From the NCBI GenBank assembly GCA_027382625.1, contig JAJKFJ010021923.1, forward strand, positions 62,001 through 126,000: DNA of 64,000 bases. The letters run 5' to 3'. Below the pieces are notes generated by a model, which was not told where the DNA came from, did no database searches, and saw nothing but the letters and a program-made list of their open reading frames with translations. The translations under genes and the position numbers were made by a program. Source of the stretch: Tetmemena sp. SeJ-2015. Taxonomy: Eukaryota > Ciliophora > Spirotrichea > Sporadotrichida > Oxytrichidae. Each line of letters starts with the position of its first letter. The stretch's first letter is position 1. This document shows positions 23,701 to 36,341 of this stretch, in pieces.

Positions 23701-24737
23701 GTTAAACTTGGGATTGCTAATTATTAAAAGTGGAAGGCTGGAAAACCTTGGAATGATTGTTCCCTTAAGAATAGTTCTTAGAGTTGTTCATAGAATTATC
23801 AAATATAAGATACACTATAAACTATAAGTTGCTATTCTTAGCTCTAGTAGTAGCATTAGAGCTGCTGCCTCCCATTCCAGCCCCTGAACTACCTGAATAC
23901 TGCTGGCCTGATGTATTCTATTATTGTATTCAAATAGCTTTAAACTTGTAAATATAGATATTGAAGTTGAAAGTTTGAAACATTAGTAGCAGACTATTCC
24001 TCAAAAGTGTCATTGTAGCTGCTACCACTTAAAACCGTCACACAGCCTCCCGTCTCTGCAGGCCTTCTGGTGTTACTGTGAGAGTTGCTATTATTTTGTC
24101 GATGTCTATTTATCTAGGAGGCGTTATTTTGCTGAAGGTTGATAGGTTAGTTTTAGTTAGCTTACCCATTACTAGCCTATTATAGCTATTGAGCTCTTAT
24201 CTGTTGATTTTAATTCAAAGGTTGCTGCTGACTTTGCATTTGAGTGATTGAATTAGGCTGAATATGAGTATGAGAAATTTGGTATTGGTGTAGCTGGCTG
24301 ATTGGAGTGTGAGCTTACAGTTGCTAGTTTTGCTACACCATCTATATTAGCTTGCTCTTATTCATAAGACTCAACTGTTAAGGTGTTAACAGCTATTGCT
24401 GAGGAGCACTACCTGAAGATGAACGGTTTTTCTACTGCTATACTACTCCTGCTCACTCATTTTCTTAACTTGTTAATTAGTGCTGATTATAAGCAGAAGA
24501 GCCTTCAATTTGTTAATGGTATAAAAGTAAATTAAATGTTGAAGCCTTGCAGATTTTTCTTGACTGTCGTATGAACTGAATTTTGAAGGAATGAGCGTTT
24601 GAGTCTTGGGCTTTCATGTGTGCAGTTGGAGGTTGCGACTAGTGTTAGGGATAGAAAAGTTGGTGAGGGATTTATGAGGAATGAGCAGCTTGAGGTTTTG
24701 CGAAGTTTGTTAAATTATTCATGTTGTTGTTCATCAT
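20720..24737 (-). CDS. Long Asn/Gln-rich (prion-like) protein
   Basis: Not assigned to a family. The start ATG complementary to 24735-24737 gives MMNNNMNNLTNFAKPQAAHS. The following ~250 codons are extremely Gln/Asn/Ser-rich, with QQQLLTPQQLSLMNKSKLIQ and many TAG/TAA used as Gln. A non-repetitive island ETGGCVTVLSGSSYNDTFEE (about 24060-23990) follows. The 3' part near 20760-21000 reads EDYGQESLDQSNQKQNCPNK then FKTKIDSRFEGVLDPLFKTQ and GGFNSLTQMTFDYNNQAQ. Between these, coding-looking N/Q-rich segments alternate in frame, so several IESs or introns are present but unmapped. It might be more than one gene. Composition suggests an RNA-granule or transcriptional regulator, which is inference only. 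Confidence 0.5.
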
Positions 24738-25325
24738 TTATATAATTAAAATTCAAGTTTTTTGCTCTCGATCTCATTTTAATCTCAGTATGTCAAAAAA
24801 ATTTAAAAAGTAAGCCTATTAACTATTTAAAGAAGATATTACACTAAAGTCATGAAATTTGTCAAAATTTTAATGATAATAGTTTTCGATAAGATAATAA
24901 ATTGTCAATTAATTTTTAAAGCCCTTTTTCACTATAAATTAAAAATAAATAATGATTGCAAACGGTTTATTGTATTTTCTATAATTCTTTAAAATAACCC
25001 ATTATGGAGTTGGGGAGTTAAATCTGCTAAATATTCCACGATTTCTTAGTGTACTACTTTTAAATTTCTTAAATTCTCTATAATTTGCAATATATGTCCC
25101 CGAGTTTAATAGATAAATTTCATCAGCTGCAAGTATTTGTTTAAGTGAATGATTTCATTCTCTGAAAATATAAAAATCTATTTTATCATAATTTAGTTTA
25201 GGGTTCTAAAATGAATTAAGGTTTCTAAAATAATTAAAACTAGTTTATAATATGCTTAAAATAAGATTATTCAATCTAGCTCCTAGGATTATTTTCATAA
25301 TAATTGCAATAGTTTATATTTGCTT
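24738..25325. other. Intergenic, AT-rich
   Basis: Very AT-rich 590 bp between two minus-strand genes; no ORF or RNA gene recognised. Confidence 0.45.
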
Positions 25326-26692
25326 TCACTAACCCTTCAGCCTTTTTAATTCTTCCTCCAGCTCTTTAATTCTTCTTTCTTTATCTGATAACTGAAGCTC
25401 TACTGGATCAGAAGTTAAGCATTTCTAGGGTGATTCATCCTCCTAATGAACGGAATTACCAGTTTCAAACTGTTCCTTTGTTTATTTTACTTCTTTTATT
25501 TATGATTTTAGCTGGCTGACATTCATTTTTGGATTTTGGTCAATTTGCAAAAAATGAAAAAATTATAAATAATTTGGTTTTAGGTGGAGACAAATTTAGC
25601 AAAGAGAGCTTTCATCGCTCTAAGACTTTTAAGAAGCTAGTCTCTCTCGCTTTTATATCTTTCAGTGTGCTTCTCTAGCTTCTAATACTCACTTAGAGGT
25701 ACTGTCTTACTGAGCTCAACCTACTTTATCTTAAGTAATTTGGTAATCAACATATATTTATATAGAATGTATTAATTTAAATACGACAATTAAGTTAGAA
25801 GAATGATCCTTCAATTAAGAAGATCCATTCTCTATGTTATCATCTTGATTTCTTTCAGTCAGAAGATTTGGAGCCTCACTATAAGCGTCTTCTTGCTCAG
25901 AAACTTATCTTGAGTTTTTTTCTTCGTAATCAATAAATTGATGGCATCTTTCTTCAAATCGATTGTCTAATTAACTTTCATGTAAGAATAGCACTATTAT
26001 TTATATTACTTTGGGATGAGGTAGTTAATTTGCTACTTGATGAGCGTTTAACTTGATATCTTAGAAATCTAAAGACTGTCTCATAGGATCTCTTTTGTCT
26101 GCTGCGGTTTAACTGGTGTCTCTGAGATCCCTAGTCTTGTCTTTTCTAGCTTAAATAGTTCTTAGTATTGCTCTAGATTCGACACCTGCGCTAAGAGGAC
26201 CCTCTTCATTTTCTGCTTCATCCTAGTTCAAACTGTGCTAACTGGACAAATGGCTACTTTAATCATTTTACACAATAAATCACCAATAAAGCTATGTCTA
26301 CTCATATTTCTACTAAACTTCCTTATTCTAAATAAAAGTTAAGTAGGTTAATAATTAAATCTAAAGCTCTGCTCGCTACGATGGCTCCTTGCAGAGTCGA
26401 TAGGATTAGAAGTCTATTCCATTTCTGCATTAAGTATGCTTAGGGGATTTTCTCTATCTGCACTCATGGCACTTTGGTTGATTTAATGGGTTGCTGTTTG
26501 ATTGAATGACCGTTCCTTTGCTTGACTTTTACTGCCTGCCAAGGATAGAGAAGTATCGATTGTCCTAAACATTTGTCTTTGCTCTTGAAAAATAGTATTA
26601 CCTTGTTTATTGACATTGCTTAAATTTATGTTTTGATTGGTTGTTATTGGACTCTTATTTTGTATCTTCAGAATTTACTTTCTTGTCATTAT
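25326..26692 (-). CDS. Coiled-coil protein, Ser/Asn-rich N-terminus
   Basis: Unrecognised. A plausible start is the ATG complementary to about 26690-26692 (MTRKQILKIQNKSPITTNQN), followed by NTIFQEQRQMFRTIDTSLSL and MSADRENPLSILNAEMEQTS in one open frame with TAA/TAG as Gln. The C-terminus is heptad-like, ERRIKELEEELKRLKGQ, then TGA complementary to 25326-25328. Charged helical pieces near 25600-25700 and 26100-26200 lie in other frames, so interruptions exist. An upstream open frame ends in a TGA overlapping this ATG, so the boundary with the next gene is uncertain. Confidence 0.55.
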
Positions 26693-26889
26693 TAATAAAA
26701 AAGGTTAATTAATATAGCTAGAAGAAGAAGTCTGCATAGAAAAATCATATAAGTTTAACACTGAAGAGAATTTTACTTATTTAGCCTTTTGGATAAGAAA
26801 TTTATAAAGAGATGCTAAAATGATTCAAAGAACGTTGATTATAGATATTTTTATCTATAAGAAAATAAAAAATCCCATTACAAATTTGA

Positions 26890-28425
26890 TAAATTTCTCA
26901 AAATAATATCTTCTCTTCTTTTTTTATAAGTAAGTTAAGCCTAACTATAATAATTATGTTTCACTTTATCAAAACTTATATAATTTATATTCCCTGAAAG
27001 ATTCATTATTCTTGATAATAATTACATCTTTCTTGGTCCTTATGAATCGCGCATTGCACTAGTTGTTGTTTAAAGGCCTCCGTTTGTTCCAGTGCCAAGT
27101 AGAGTAGCATGAGTTTGAGATTGTTAAAGCATATCTGATGAAAAGTCATTTAAATTCTAATAACGCTAGTTACTAGAATATATTCCCTAATGAATCTAAT
27201 TCGACTATCCAAATAGTAGTTATTAGTCTGAAGATATCATACTTGCCATTAAATTTGGGCTTTAATTTCTAGTGTCCTTATTTTGATATGCAGTGGATGA
27301 AATATTTGAGGATTTAGTTAAAGATTTTCTAGTTTCACTGGCTGAGTAAACCTGAAATTTTTGTAGCCCTTTTGGAATTTTGACAACGCCTGAAGAGTTA
27401 TTTGTAGCTGTTTTATAAACATTGGCCGCACTTGTGATAGACACATATGGCCACTGTGACTTGATCTTATTCTTCAACTTGATTCCTCCTTTGCCTTTGG
27501 ATTTAGAGTTTCTGATAGCAGAAGAAAATGCTCGTGATGAAATCTCGCTCTTCAACTCTGTGTTGCTAGTTCTCCAATTACTGCTAGTAGCAGCTGCACC
27601 GTTGAGTTAGCCTTAATTTCCAACTGCACTTTAATATTTGATAATTGCTATAAATATTGTTTCAACTTTGGGATTATATATCTAAAGCTTGAGAAGAACT
27701 ATTTAGCCTCCCACCTCCTGTTAAAGCGCCAGCTATAGAATTCATCCCGTTCTAGCCGAGGGTCAGAGTTTAATGTTGTTAATGGAAACTATGCCTATAC
27801 TCAGATGAGAGAGGCTAGTTGGAAAATTAAGAAGCCATGGAGAGGTCAATCAAAGGCTGTTAATGCTAGCCAGAGTATCTTTTATCCTAAATTGATGGCC
27901 TCTCAAGTTGTGTAGGAGTTTGAGAGTAAGGTTACGTGTTGCTGAACTCAATATAAGCAGTGTTTGGAGATTTAGCCATCCTGTTTTGAGTCTCCTGATT
28001 TTAATCAATGAAGCCTCTTCCATCTGAGACTATATTCTCTGAGCCCTAAATAGGAGCTCCTCCGTGGATTTGAATGACTCCACTATGCATCAAAGTTTAT
28101 GACTGAGCTGATTGAGCATTTTTCGCCCACTTTTTACTCTAGATGGTAAGTTGCTTCTGCAAGTACTGAGTTAGTACCACAAACTTATTAACTTTTGGGT
28201 CAGTCAACTGAGGAAATCCAATCCTTGCAATAATCTATGAAGAACAATTAACACTAGATGTTGAGAAATGTTCACGCTTACTTTAAATGCTCTAAGAAAT
28301 TCACTAGGAGTGAATGAGGCCTTTATTTCAGGAGTAGCTCCCATAAGCATCGCTTGGGCAGTCAAATTTTGCTCTTTCTTTGAAGCCCAATACTCAGGGT
28401 TTCTCAGGAGGATCTTTTTGAACAT
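26890..28425 (-). CDS. Hypothetical protein, Gln/Ser-rich
   Basis: Start ATG complementary to 28423-28425 (MFKKILLRNPEYWASKKEQN). The N-terminal ~100 residues are ordered-looking (ATPEIKASFTPSEFLRAFKV; then FPQLTDPKVNKFVVLTQYLQ), after which Gln/Ser-rich sequence follows (GGAPIQGSENIVSDGRGFID; SMASQFSNQPLSSEYRHSFH) to ISSTAYQNKDTRN (near 27262) and beyond to about 26890. The N-terminal block is in frame with the rest only if one unit of the tandem AATCCAATCC (28215-28224) is dropped. No known domain was recognised. Confidence 0.6.
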
Positions 28426-28669
28426 ATCAAAAGTTATGATTCCTTAATCCTAATTCAATTTGTTGAATAAAATTAGATTTTACAGCAGAGTAAAGTTGAA
28501 AATTCTTAGCCAGAGAAGCAAATTCAGTTGCTTTGATAGTTAGTGAAGTTTACAATTTATTTTTAGAGGATAGATCTAAAATAAGGCAATAATTTTTGCT
28601 TGAGCATTTCTTAAATTCAAAATAAAACTTCTTCAAATAGGAAAATCTAATTGCATTACAAAATCTAGC

Positions 28670-31600
28670 TCATTGTTTAATATCTTCAAAGCTTGCCTTT
28701 TAATCATCTTCATTTTCTACAGTTTCTAGCATATTGAATTACTCTTGAACATCTCTGTAGCTTATTTTTTCTCCCTTGTTTTGATGTAGGAAATTTTAAC
28801 TCTAGTGGTTGCCCACTTGAAATGAAATATCCCTGCAAAAAACTTAATATCGCAAACTTACATAGGATGGTATATCGTGATTCTTAACTAGTACGATAAG
28901 TGCTGGTTTCTAGTTTATTAATTTTACTCTTAAATTTGTAGCTTATTTTTTCTCCCTTGTTTTAGGCCAATTTCATGAGGAGCTGGTAATCATAGTTCCC
29001 GTGAAACAAATAATTAAATTTCTATATAAAACTGGTTCAGTAATTGCTTTTTGAACTGCTACATACAAAAATAAAATGATCATCCTATTAGGCTTTTACT
29101 CCCAGTCACAGCGTCGAAGAAACTTAGTGAGGACATCTCTATTATTTTTCTGTTGATGATACTCAAAAAGCGACCTTATTCTATTCCTTTGCTTGAGAGT
29201 TCCCATTTCTTTTGAATGGCTAAATATTTACAAAAATAGAAGTCATTAAAACTATTGAATATAGTATTTCGTAAGTAGAGCTATTCTTTGCATCTTTGTC
29301 TTGAGTTATTCTTTCAAAGTCTGAATTTCCAATTCCACCTGATGTATTAAGCTGATTATGCTTATTTAGATGGTCATTTCTTTCTTAGGTTGGATTCATG
29401 ATCTAAATCAGATTCCCTTAATATAATATTTTAATCGAATAATTCCCTTTGCTATAGGAATTTAAACTTTGGGAGACTAGGTGCTTATGCCTAATAGCAG
29501 CTTTTGTCGCTGCTTTTTCGTCTACTTTCACCTCTTGAAGATACTCACTAAAAATGTGCCTCATATTTTTTGTAGTCGCTCTCATCAAGTTGCGATAGTA
29601 TTTTGCCTATCTGATTAAATATAGATAGCTAAATTTGGACTATTTTAGCTGACTTCTTTTAACTTTAATTATATGTTTTTAAATAAAAAATCTTCTTTTT
29701 CTTACCTTAAATTTATTAGAGTGATTTAGTCTCTCTTGATTTCAGGAGGCGCATCTGAATTGAGTATCTCATAATACTTCTAAGCAGACTCATTTAAGTG
29801 GTCTATCGCCCCATAGCTGAAGTAGTTCTTGGAGTATCTGAAATTCACAAGCGGCTACGTTCCATTGAAGTTATATTGCTCAGCGGATGAATCATTATGT
29901 AATTTTTAGTAAAGAGTATATAAATGAAGGCTGTGTTGAGCTAGGGAAAAATTGGGTTGTTGGTTTTATTAGGAGTCAATAGATGAGTGGAACCGTAAAA
30001 TATTTAATTACTCTATGGAGATCTCATTGACAAAAGCCTCTGATCCTCACCCCAGTGATGAAAAAATTAAAATCTCCAAGATAATAATCGTAATTGCATT
30101 CGAAATAATATGACCTGCATTTGGGCTGAAATCTGAAATATAATTACTTTTCTCAGTGGCTAAATTAGCTGCATGCTTTCCTTAGATTTAAATAAGATTA
30201 ATTAATTTATAAGTTACTTATATCCTTGGATTTAAGTTAGATAGTTCTACTAATTTCTGTTTTTGTTCTTTGGACCAAAGAAACTTTAATCTTGCGACAT
30301 TTAGCCAGTATGCTTCTAAGATTAAGTAGATGCTGGATAGGGTACAAAGTGACTAGTCATTTAAGGAAAAATTTGATCTTATTGGGGCAAGTTTTTCAAT
30401 TCCAAACTGAAGGATTGAGAATTTAAGGACTTATTTATTTAAGATGGGGGGAGTCCTTGAAGTTTTTAATTTAAAACAATTAAATTTGAAGTTACTTAGA
30501 GAGCAATTGCAGGTTCTATATCTCTTTGGCTTGCTACTTAGGCATGAATTAGAGAGAGGCTTATGTGAGTCGTTGCAGCATCTACACTTCCTCAGGATTA
30601 ATACCCTTCTATTTCAGTCTCTGCTCAGAAAGAAAGACATGTTCTTCTAACTTAGGTTAGCAGAATTGACCAAGCTTCTTGTTTCTGTAAAATTTGGCTT
30701 TCTCCCCAAGATGCCTCTCCTTGCTAATTACTCCAATGTCTTTCTTTACAATTTTAAGCACTTCCACTTGCTATTAGTGAGGAGCAGTCCTGATGTTAGA
30801 TTAATTTTGAGGAGTGAGAGGATTTTAAGATTGAATATTAAAGGAAGCGCTCCAATTCTAAGGACTCATTTGACTGCGATTGCCTGACTTATCAGCCTGA
30901 GAGTTCAACGCTCCGTATTATTATCCTTAGCTAAAGCCTCTCCTCGGAATTATGAATTGAGGCAGATTAGAGATTCTCAAATTTTTATAGCCAGCAGGTA
31001 TCTTCTAATTTTGATTGGGAGAAATTCCATGACTCACTTAAAAGCAAATAAGGTGATATAAGAAAGAATGACCCTATAATTCTTAGATTAACTTCATATT
31101 TTTCTTCAATTATTTAATAAGAGACTCTTGCAGCTTAGTTGTCTTTTCCTCTAAATGCAGAGGAGGCTGCGCATCACTTCCAACTCCTTAGCCTGATATG
31201 CCTACAACATCGGATTGCTTTTTATTGTTTGTCTGTTTTTCATTCATTAAGTTGTTGTTCAAGTTTTGAGCCTGCACTGTAAAACTAGCATTCTGGGCAT
31301 TGTATTTAGAATTTGAGCCTCCCATGGGAGTGCTCTATTTCATGTTGAACCCACCTCCATTCATTTTGAGTTACTATCCCTAAGATGGTGTTTATTGCTT
31401 TACTGGAAGTTATCTCCTGGACTAGCTACTTAATCCTGAGTTTTGACCCTATAGCCTAGATGGGTTACTTTGTATATAGACAAATTTAATTGATCATTAT
31501 GTAATTACACTGTTGAGATATCTGATTTGCGTTCTGGATTTAAGAGGGACTCATTTTGAGGGGTTGTTATTCATTCCTCCTTGAGTGAGGATTCCAGGGT

Positions 31601-32997
31601 TAGAGCTGGTAGTTTTGATTTTAGAAGTCCTAGATGCTCATCATATTCTAAATTGCAACTTCCTCTCTAGAAGTATTCATTTGCAAGTTACCCTACAAGA
31701 TACTTCCTCTTGGCGTCATCTTGTGATGAGAACTTTGAGTGAATTTAATTTTGATAAGAATATATTAAGATTCATCAATAACGATAAAGATAAAGAATAA
31801 AAGAGAATCACACTTAAAATATAAGTGGTGTTGTGAAGAGAGAGATGGATCTTGTTTTAGTTATAAGTGTTTGGAATGGAGGACTCTGAGAATCTGTTAT
31901 TTCTTACTGGCGCAGCTGCTGGTGCTAATTCTGTTTATTTTTCGCCTGAGGAAGTAAGGTTAGGTTTTATTTCTTCTAAAGAGTCACTGTCTATTGAGTT
32001 AGAGAGGACGAGAGCCTATTCTCCAGAGTAGTTTTGCGATAACATTCTTTCTTCAGTGTGCGATAGTTATTTGGAGTTTCCTGATAAAATAAATAAGAGC
32101 GAATTCATTATTTCTGAGAAGTTCATATTGAGATTAATGTTTTTAGCCAAATATAATGATAACCTAAAATTAATTATTAAATAATCACATCATAAAAATT
32201 TGAATTGGAATTAGGTATTATTTTTAGAAAAATATAAAATATATATTGGTTTTCTCAGTTTGGAAGTGAAGGAGAGATGAATCAATGAAATAAGACAAAT
32301 TAGTAAATCTCTTCCTTTAAGTTACGCTACTTCTTGCTATTTCTTTCTCAATTTGAATGGATTTTCAAACTATAAAAATAACACTCTCTTATTTATTTAG
32401 GTTCGTATAGATATATCATGCAATAAGTTTAATGTTTAAATAAATTAAGTAAAATTAATTATAATTGACTTAGTAAAAAAACAAGGACCTGGAACAATAG
32501 TAACAATTATTTTTTGTCACAGTTTTAAGAACTGAAAAGGATTATTAAATTTATTCACTCTTTTCATCTTAAAATTTCCAGATAATTAATTTATAAAACT
32601 TTGATAGTTTGGCCGTCTGACGAGTAAGCCTTGAAAACTAGAATCTCAATTAAAAACTTGGAAAAATTATTTTATAAAAGTGGTCTCTAAGTATTAGATT
32701 AGGAATGCTGACTTACTATCTTGATAGACTTGCTGCATTTGAAGATTGAGAACTTGATTTTACTGCTATTGTTTTTTCTTTTTAGTCCGTGCGCCAACGC
32801 TGTTCTGTTGTTGTAGATTTGCATGAATACTTATTTAAGGTTTGAAAAAAATTATAAATCCTATATTTATACTATAATCATTAATTGTAAAAAAATGGTT
32901 GATTGGTTGCGTAGGAGGGTGCTTGAATAACTCCCACTCCCGAGTTAACTGCCATTTGATGAGGCTGATCTATAGCTTTCGATTAAACTTAAAACAT
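28670..32997 (-). CDS. Large hypothetical protein, Gln-rich with helical C-terminus
   Basis: Read from the ATG complementary to 32995-32997 (MFQVQSKAIDQPHQMAVNSG) to TGA complementary to 28670-28672. Coding segments along the minus strand: RTKKKKQQQQNQVLNLQMQQ (about 32760), a disordered block SIDSDSLEEIKPNLTSSGEK (about 31950), LANEYFQRGSCNLEYDEHLG (about 31670), MNGGGFNMKQSTPMGGSNSK (about 31330), EQRLKQKGINPEEVQMLQRL (about 30610), NFRYSKNYFSYGAIDHLNES (about 29830), SEYLQEVKVDEKAATKAAIR (about 29540), and a C-terminal block FHGNYDYQLLMKLAQ then KISYRDVQEQFNMLETVENE. Many frame changes imply many IESs/introns; only the one with 27-bp repeats at 28.8-28.96 kb was defined. No family recognised. 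It could be two genes. Confidence 0.5.
28756..28963. repeat. 27-bp direct repeat flanking 154 bp (candidate long pointer)
   Basis: Identical 27-bp sequences at 28756-28782 and 28937-28963, starting TGTAGCTTATTTTTT and ending CCCTTGTTTT. Collapsing them removes 181 bp and joins, on the minus strand, QLLMKLAQNKGEKISY to RDVQEQFNMLETVENEDDQK in one frame up to a TGA stop. This is what a pointer pair does, though 27 bp is long for one. Confidence 0.7.
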
Positions 32998-33354
32998 GTT
33001 TGATTACTGTTCATGTTGCTTTCTTAGCTAATTCTATAGTGAAAGATGACTCACAAACTATTTATTTCATTTAAAAAATTATGTTCTCTATAAAATGACT
33101 CTTTGATGTTAACTGAATGTATAAAAGCTGATCTATTGCTGATTTGGTATGAGCTTTTAATTTTCTTCTCTTTTTGAAGAACTTAAGAATTTATTATAAC
33201 TTCATTTATTTTACAATGGCTTAGAACTTTCATAATTTAGCTGAAGAGATTAAAAATCTTGGACGACTCTTTTTTAAATGTGTTAGTAAAATTTCTGGGT
33301 AGATTTATTATTGTAAATCGCTATAAGTTAAAGTGAGTGGCATTTTAAAATCCC
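32998..33354. other. Intergenic, no gene seen
   Basis: AT-rich interval between the start of the large hypothetical gene and the stop of the SAPS gene; nothing recognised. Confidence 0.4.
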
Positions 33355-36130
33355 TCACTTTAGCACATCGTCGAAGCCCATCATCTTCTTCCTACTGTTC
33401 ACTGAATTGTTTATGATCTTCTTTGTTGTTGAGGAGTCTAAGAGGTTTGAACCCTTGGAGAAGTCATCGTGTCTCCTTATCACATCTTCTCCTCTTTCTG
33501 CCTGTCTCTTCTAGATAAGCTCCTCATTTAGAATTAAAAATGGTAAAAAGACAATTAAACGATATAAATATTATTCACATGAATATCTCCCCAATTTTTA
33601 AGGAGCGTTTCTTATTCATCTTCAACTGCTTTCCTCAACGCAGTCCAATTAGGCTCACCTAAAAAAACTTAAGAGCAAAAATTACTTACACTCTGATAGC
33701 AGCTTCTTAAGTGGCTGCTGCTTCTGCAAGTGCTCAACGAGCTAGCTAATGAAAGGATATACATTTTAATCTATCATAAATAATAAACATTGATATATGT
33801 CTCTTCTAATGGTTTGAGGTCTATAAATTATATTTGAATTGAAATTATTATTCTTACTGAGAATACTCTGAAAGAGCCAATCTTTTCGCCAGTCTAAAGA
33901 GCAGCTGAGAATCTTTGAATAACCTTGTCTTTAGATCTTATGAGGAGTTGTGACAACTTATCTCTATAATTTAGGATCATTTATTCATTCAATAAATAAT
34001 TTCATATAATGACCTTGTTCAGTGCTATCAGGACATTAGAGTTGTTATCAAATCTTTCGTAGTCTTCCATCAGATAGTGCACAAATTATCTCTAAGCAAG
34101 TCCTTCATTAATTATCTAGTTATCTAGCAATACCATAGCTTATAGGAGCTCATAGAGCTTCACCCTATTCAGAACTTTTAGTCCCTCCAGCTTGAAAAGA
34201 GATTCAAACTTGCCGAAGAAGCTGACTATCTATTAAGCTAGAAGACTGTTTAAGTCCTCTGGAGAGTCCTTGTTGAAAATTTTCTTAGCGCCTTGCAGTA
34301 AAGCTTACTTCAAGTTCTCTTCTTGCTTCATCGTCTCAAATTCACCTGTGGCCTTTTCTTTATCCTTTTTCTCTTCTTCCTAAGCTTTAGGTGGATGGGG
34401 ATTTGGCGTTTCAATTGGATGATAGTCCACTGGTATTTAGAATAATTTTTATCATTTTTAAAAAAATAAGGTTAAGGGTTTGAGGAGTCCCATCTTCTTC
34501 GCTCGCAAGCTTAGGATCCTGAATTTTAGCAAACTGCTCTGTAGTCATACCGCAATAGAAGTAATCTGGAAACCGAAGTTGATCTCCATAACGTCTTGTA
34601 CTGCGTCACCAGGCTCACAAATGAACATGTTCCAAAGAAGCAGTCGTAAAAATTCTGCTCCTTAACGGCAGGAATGACTAGCGGAGGAAAAGGCAAAATC
34701 AAGTATAGGTTGTAAAATGAACGGGGATAGAAGGAAGTCGAATAATTCCCTTGCCTCATACATCTTAGATTAATATATGCTCTATCTAATATTATGTAGA
34801 GCATCTTAAAATGCCTTAAAGGATCTAGGAGGATAAGGATATAATCAATATAAGGTTGAATGAGGGAGTGGAAGGTATTGAATAATTCCGTGCCTAACAT
34901 ATACTTTTTATGAACGATATATTATTCTATTCTCTACTATATCTAGTAGCACTTCTTAACAATACCTGAAAGGATCTCAAAGAGTTATTCTGTGATATAA
35001 TCATCTCCTCTATGATAATAGACCTCCAGTGAGTTAACGCAGTATTGAATAATCTCCTGCCTGAAATTTTTATAATCTTAAGGACTAATTTAATGCTGGC
35101 TTGGGTTTGAGATGCTTTTGACAGTGCATATCCTGACTTCTTACTTTAATACATATAGTTTAAATTTCTGACAATAAGATCTGAAATGCACTAGGAGAGA
35201 TAAATATGGCTATATAGCCCATTGATTATAGCGGTCTTATTTTTAATTATGTAATTAAGGATGTTCTGTGTCTCTCTGATTAGCCAAAATGATACTATTT
35301 TGTTGAGATAACCTCCTAGAGTAGAATTCAAAGGCTTTTGCTAATTATAGGGCTAGAGAATATAGGAGAAGATCTTGTCAAGTATGGCATAACTGTTGGC
35401 TCCTGTAGTTGGGTGAGGGCGGGGTGTGAAAACGAGAGAGTGGATATGAGCAGAATCAGCTATCAAGGCTTCAGTGACCACAAACGGGAGTTTGTAACAA
35501 CGGATGGGGGAATCTGAGAAAGAGGGCTCAATAATTATGAAGTCTATCATTTACTCAAGTCTCTCATGTGTAAGACTAAATTATTAAAAATCATGAGGAT
35601 ATATTCTAGAATGAACAAATTTTTTGAGAGAATAGTCAAGAGGAAATCTGGCTAATAAGGCCTAGATGCTTTAATAGAGTAGCGACTTACTATTTGAGTA
35701 GTAGCTCGTTCTTTTGTCTAAGTTCAGGGATGAATTCATCATCCTCAAGCACTCTCTCTAATCTAGGCCCTGTGCCTTTTTACTTTTTACTCTTAAAATT
35801 ACATCAATGAAGACTATATCTTAAGGTTGTTCAGATTATTGCCTTGACAACTGCTCATTATAACATCTCCATTTGAATCTACTTGTGAGTTAGACCCTTG
35901 TCCATCAGCTTTATTCTTTTGCCCCTCATTATCTTGAGAGAGGCTTTCTTCCTCGAAATCATCATCGTCACTCAAGTCCACTTCATTATCATCTGCATTT
36001 TCCTTAGAGTTCTCCTAAAGGATTCGGTTCAAAGTTCCGGTGCTTGTGTACGTATTAGAATAGCCTTCCCTAGATAAAGAAGTCAGAAATCTCAGTAAAC
36101 ACTGAAAATTTAATAAGATAGAGATCGACT
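33355..36130 (-). CDS. SAPS-domain protein phosphatase 6 regulatory subunit
   Basis: Regulatory subunit of PP6/Sit4-type phosphatases. On the minus strand, SAPS landmarks appear in the family order: RLERVLEDDEFIPELRQKNE (about 35735-35690; cf. LEELLDEDDxxQECKxQN), KLPFVVTEALIADSAHIHSL (about 35500-35430), SYAILDKIFSYI, GYLNKIVSFWLIRETQNILN (about 35300), IKNKTAIINGLYSHIYLSQC, then QYCVNSLEVYYHRGDDYITE. A linker DYHPIETPNPHPPKAQEEEK follows, then FESLFKLEGLKVLNRVKLYE (about 34200) and YLMEDYERFDNNSNVLIALN. The C-terminus NSRKKMMGFDDVLK ends at TGA complementary to 33355-33357. An acidic region (VDLSDDDDFEEESLSQDNEG, about 35960) precedes the domain. Introns and small frame changes (e.g. near 34545) exist; the start codon was not fixed. 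Confidence 0.8.
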
Positions 36131-36341
36131 AATAAGATAGTTCGGTAAGTGTGAAATTGATAGTGAAAAGGCTTACAATATTTGAGAAATAGTTGTCATT
36201 TTTTTATTTGAGGACTTGCTTTAATAAAATTCACTAATGTAAATAACTAGTATATGCATTTTATCGCTTATCAATTCTTATTTGTTCTGAAAGCATTAAT
36301 AAAATATTTGTTGAATTAAAGTGAAAGAATCTCTTCTCATT

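Noticed and set aside
31876..32280. Plus-strand open frame of about 134 codons beginning MEDSENLL
   Set aside because: The minus strand over the same DNA reads as a much more natural disordered protein (Ser/Asn/Glu-rich, TAA/TAG as Gln) continuous with the large minus-strand gene, so the plus frame is its antisense shadow.
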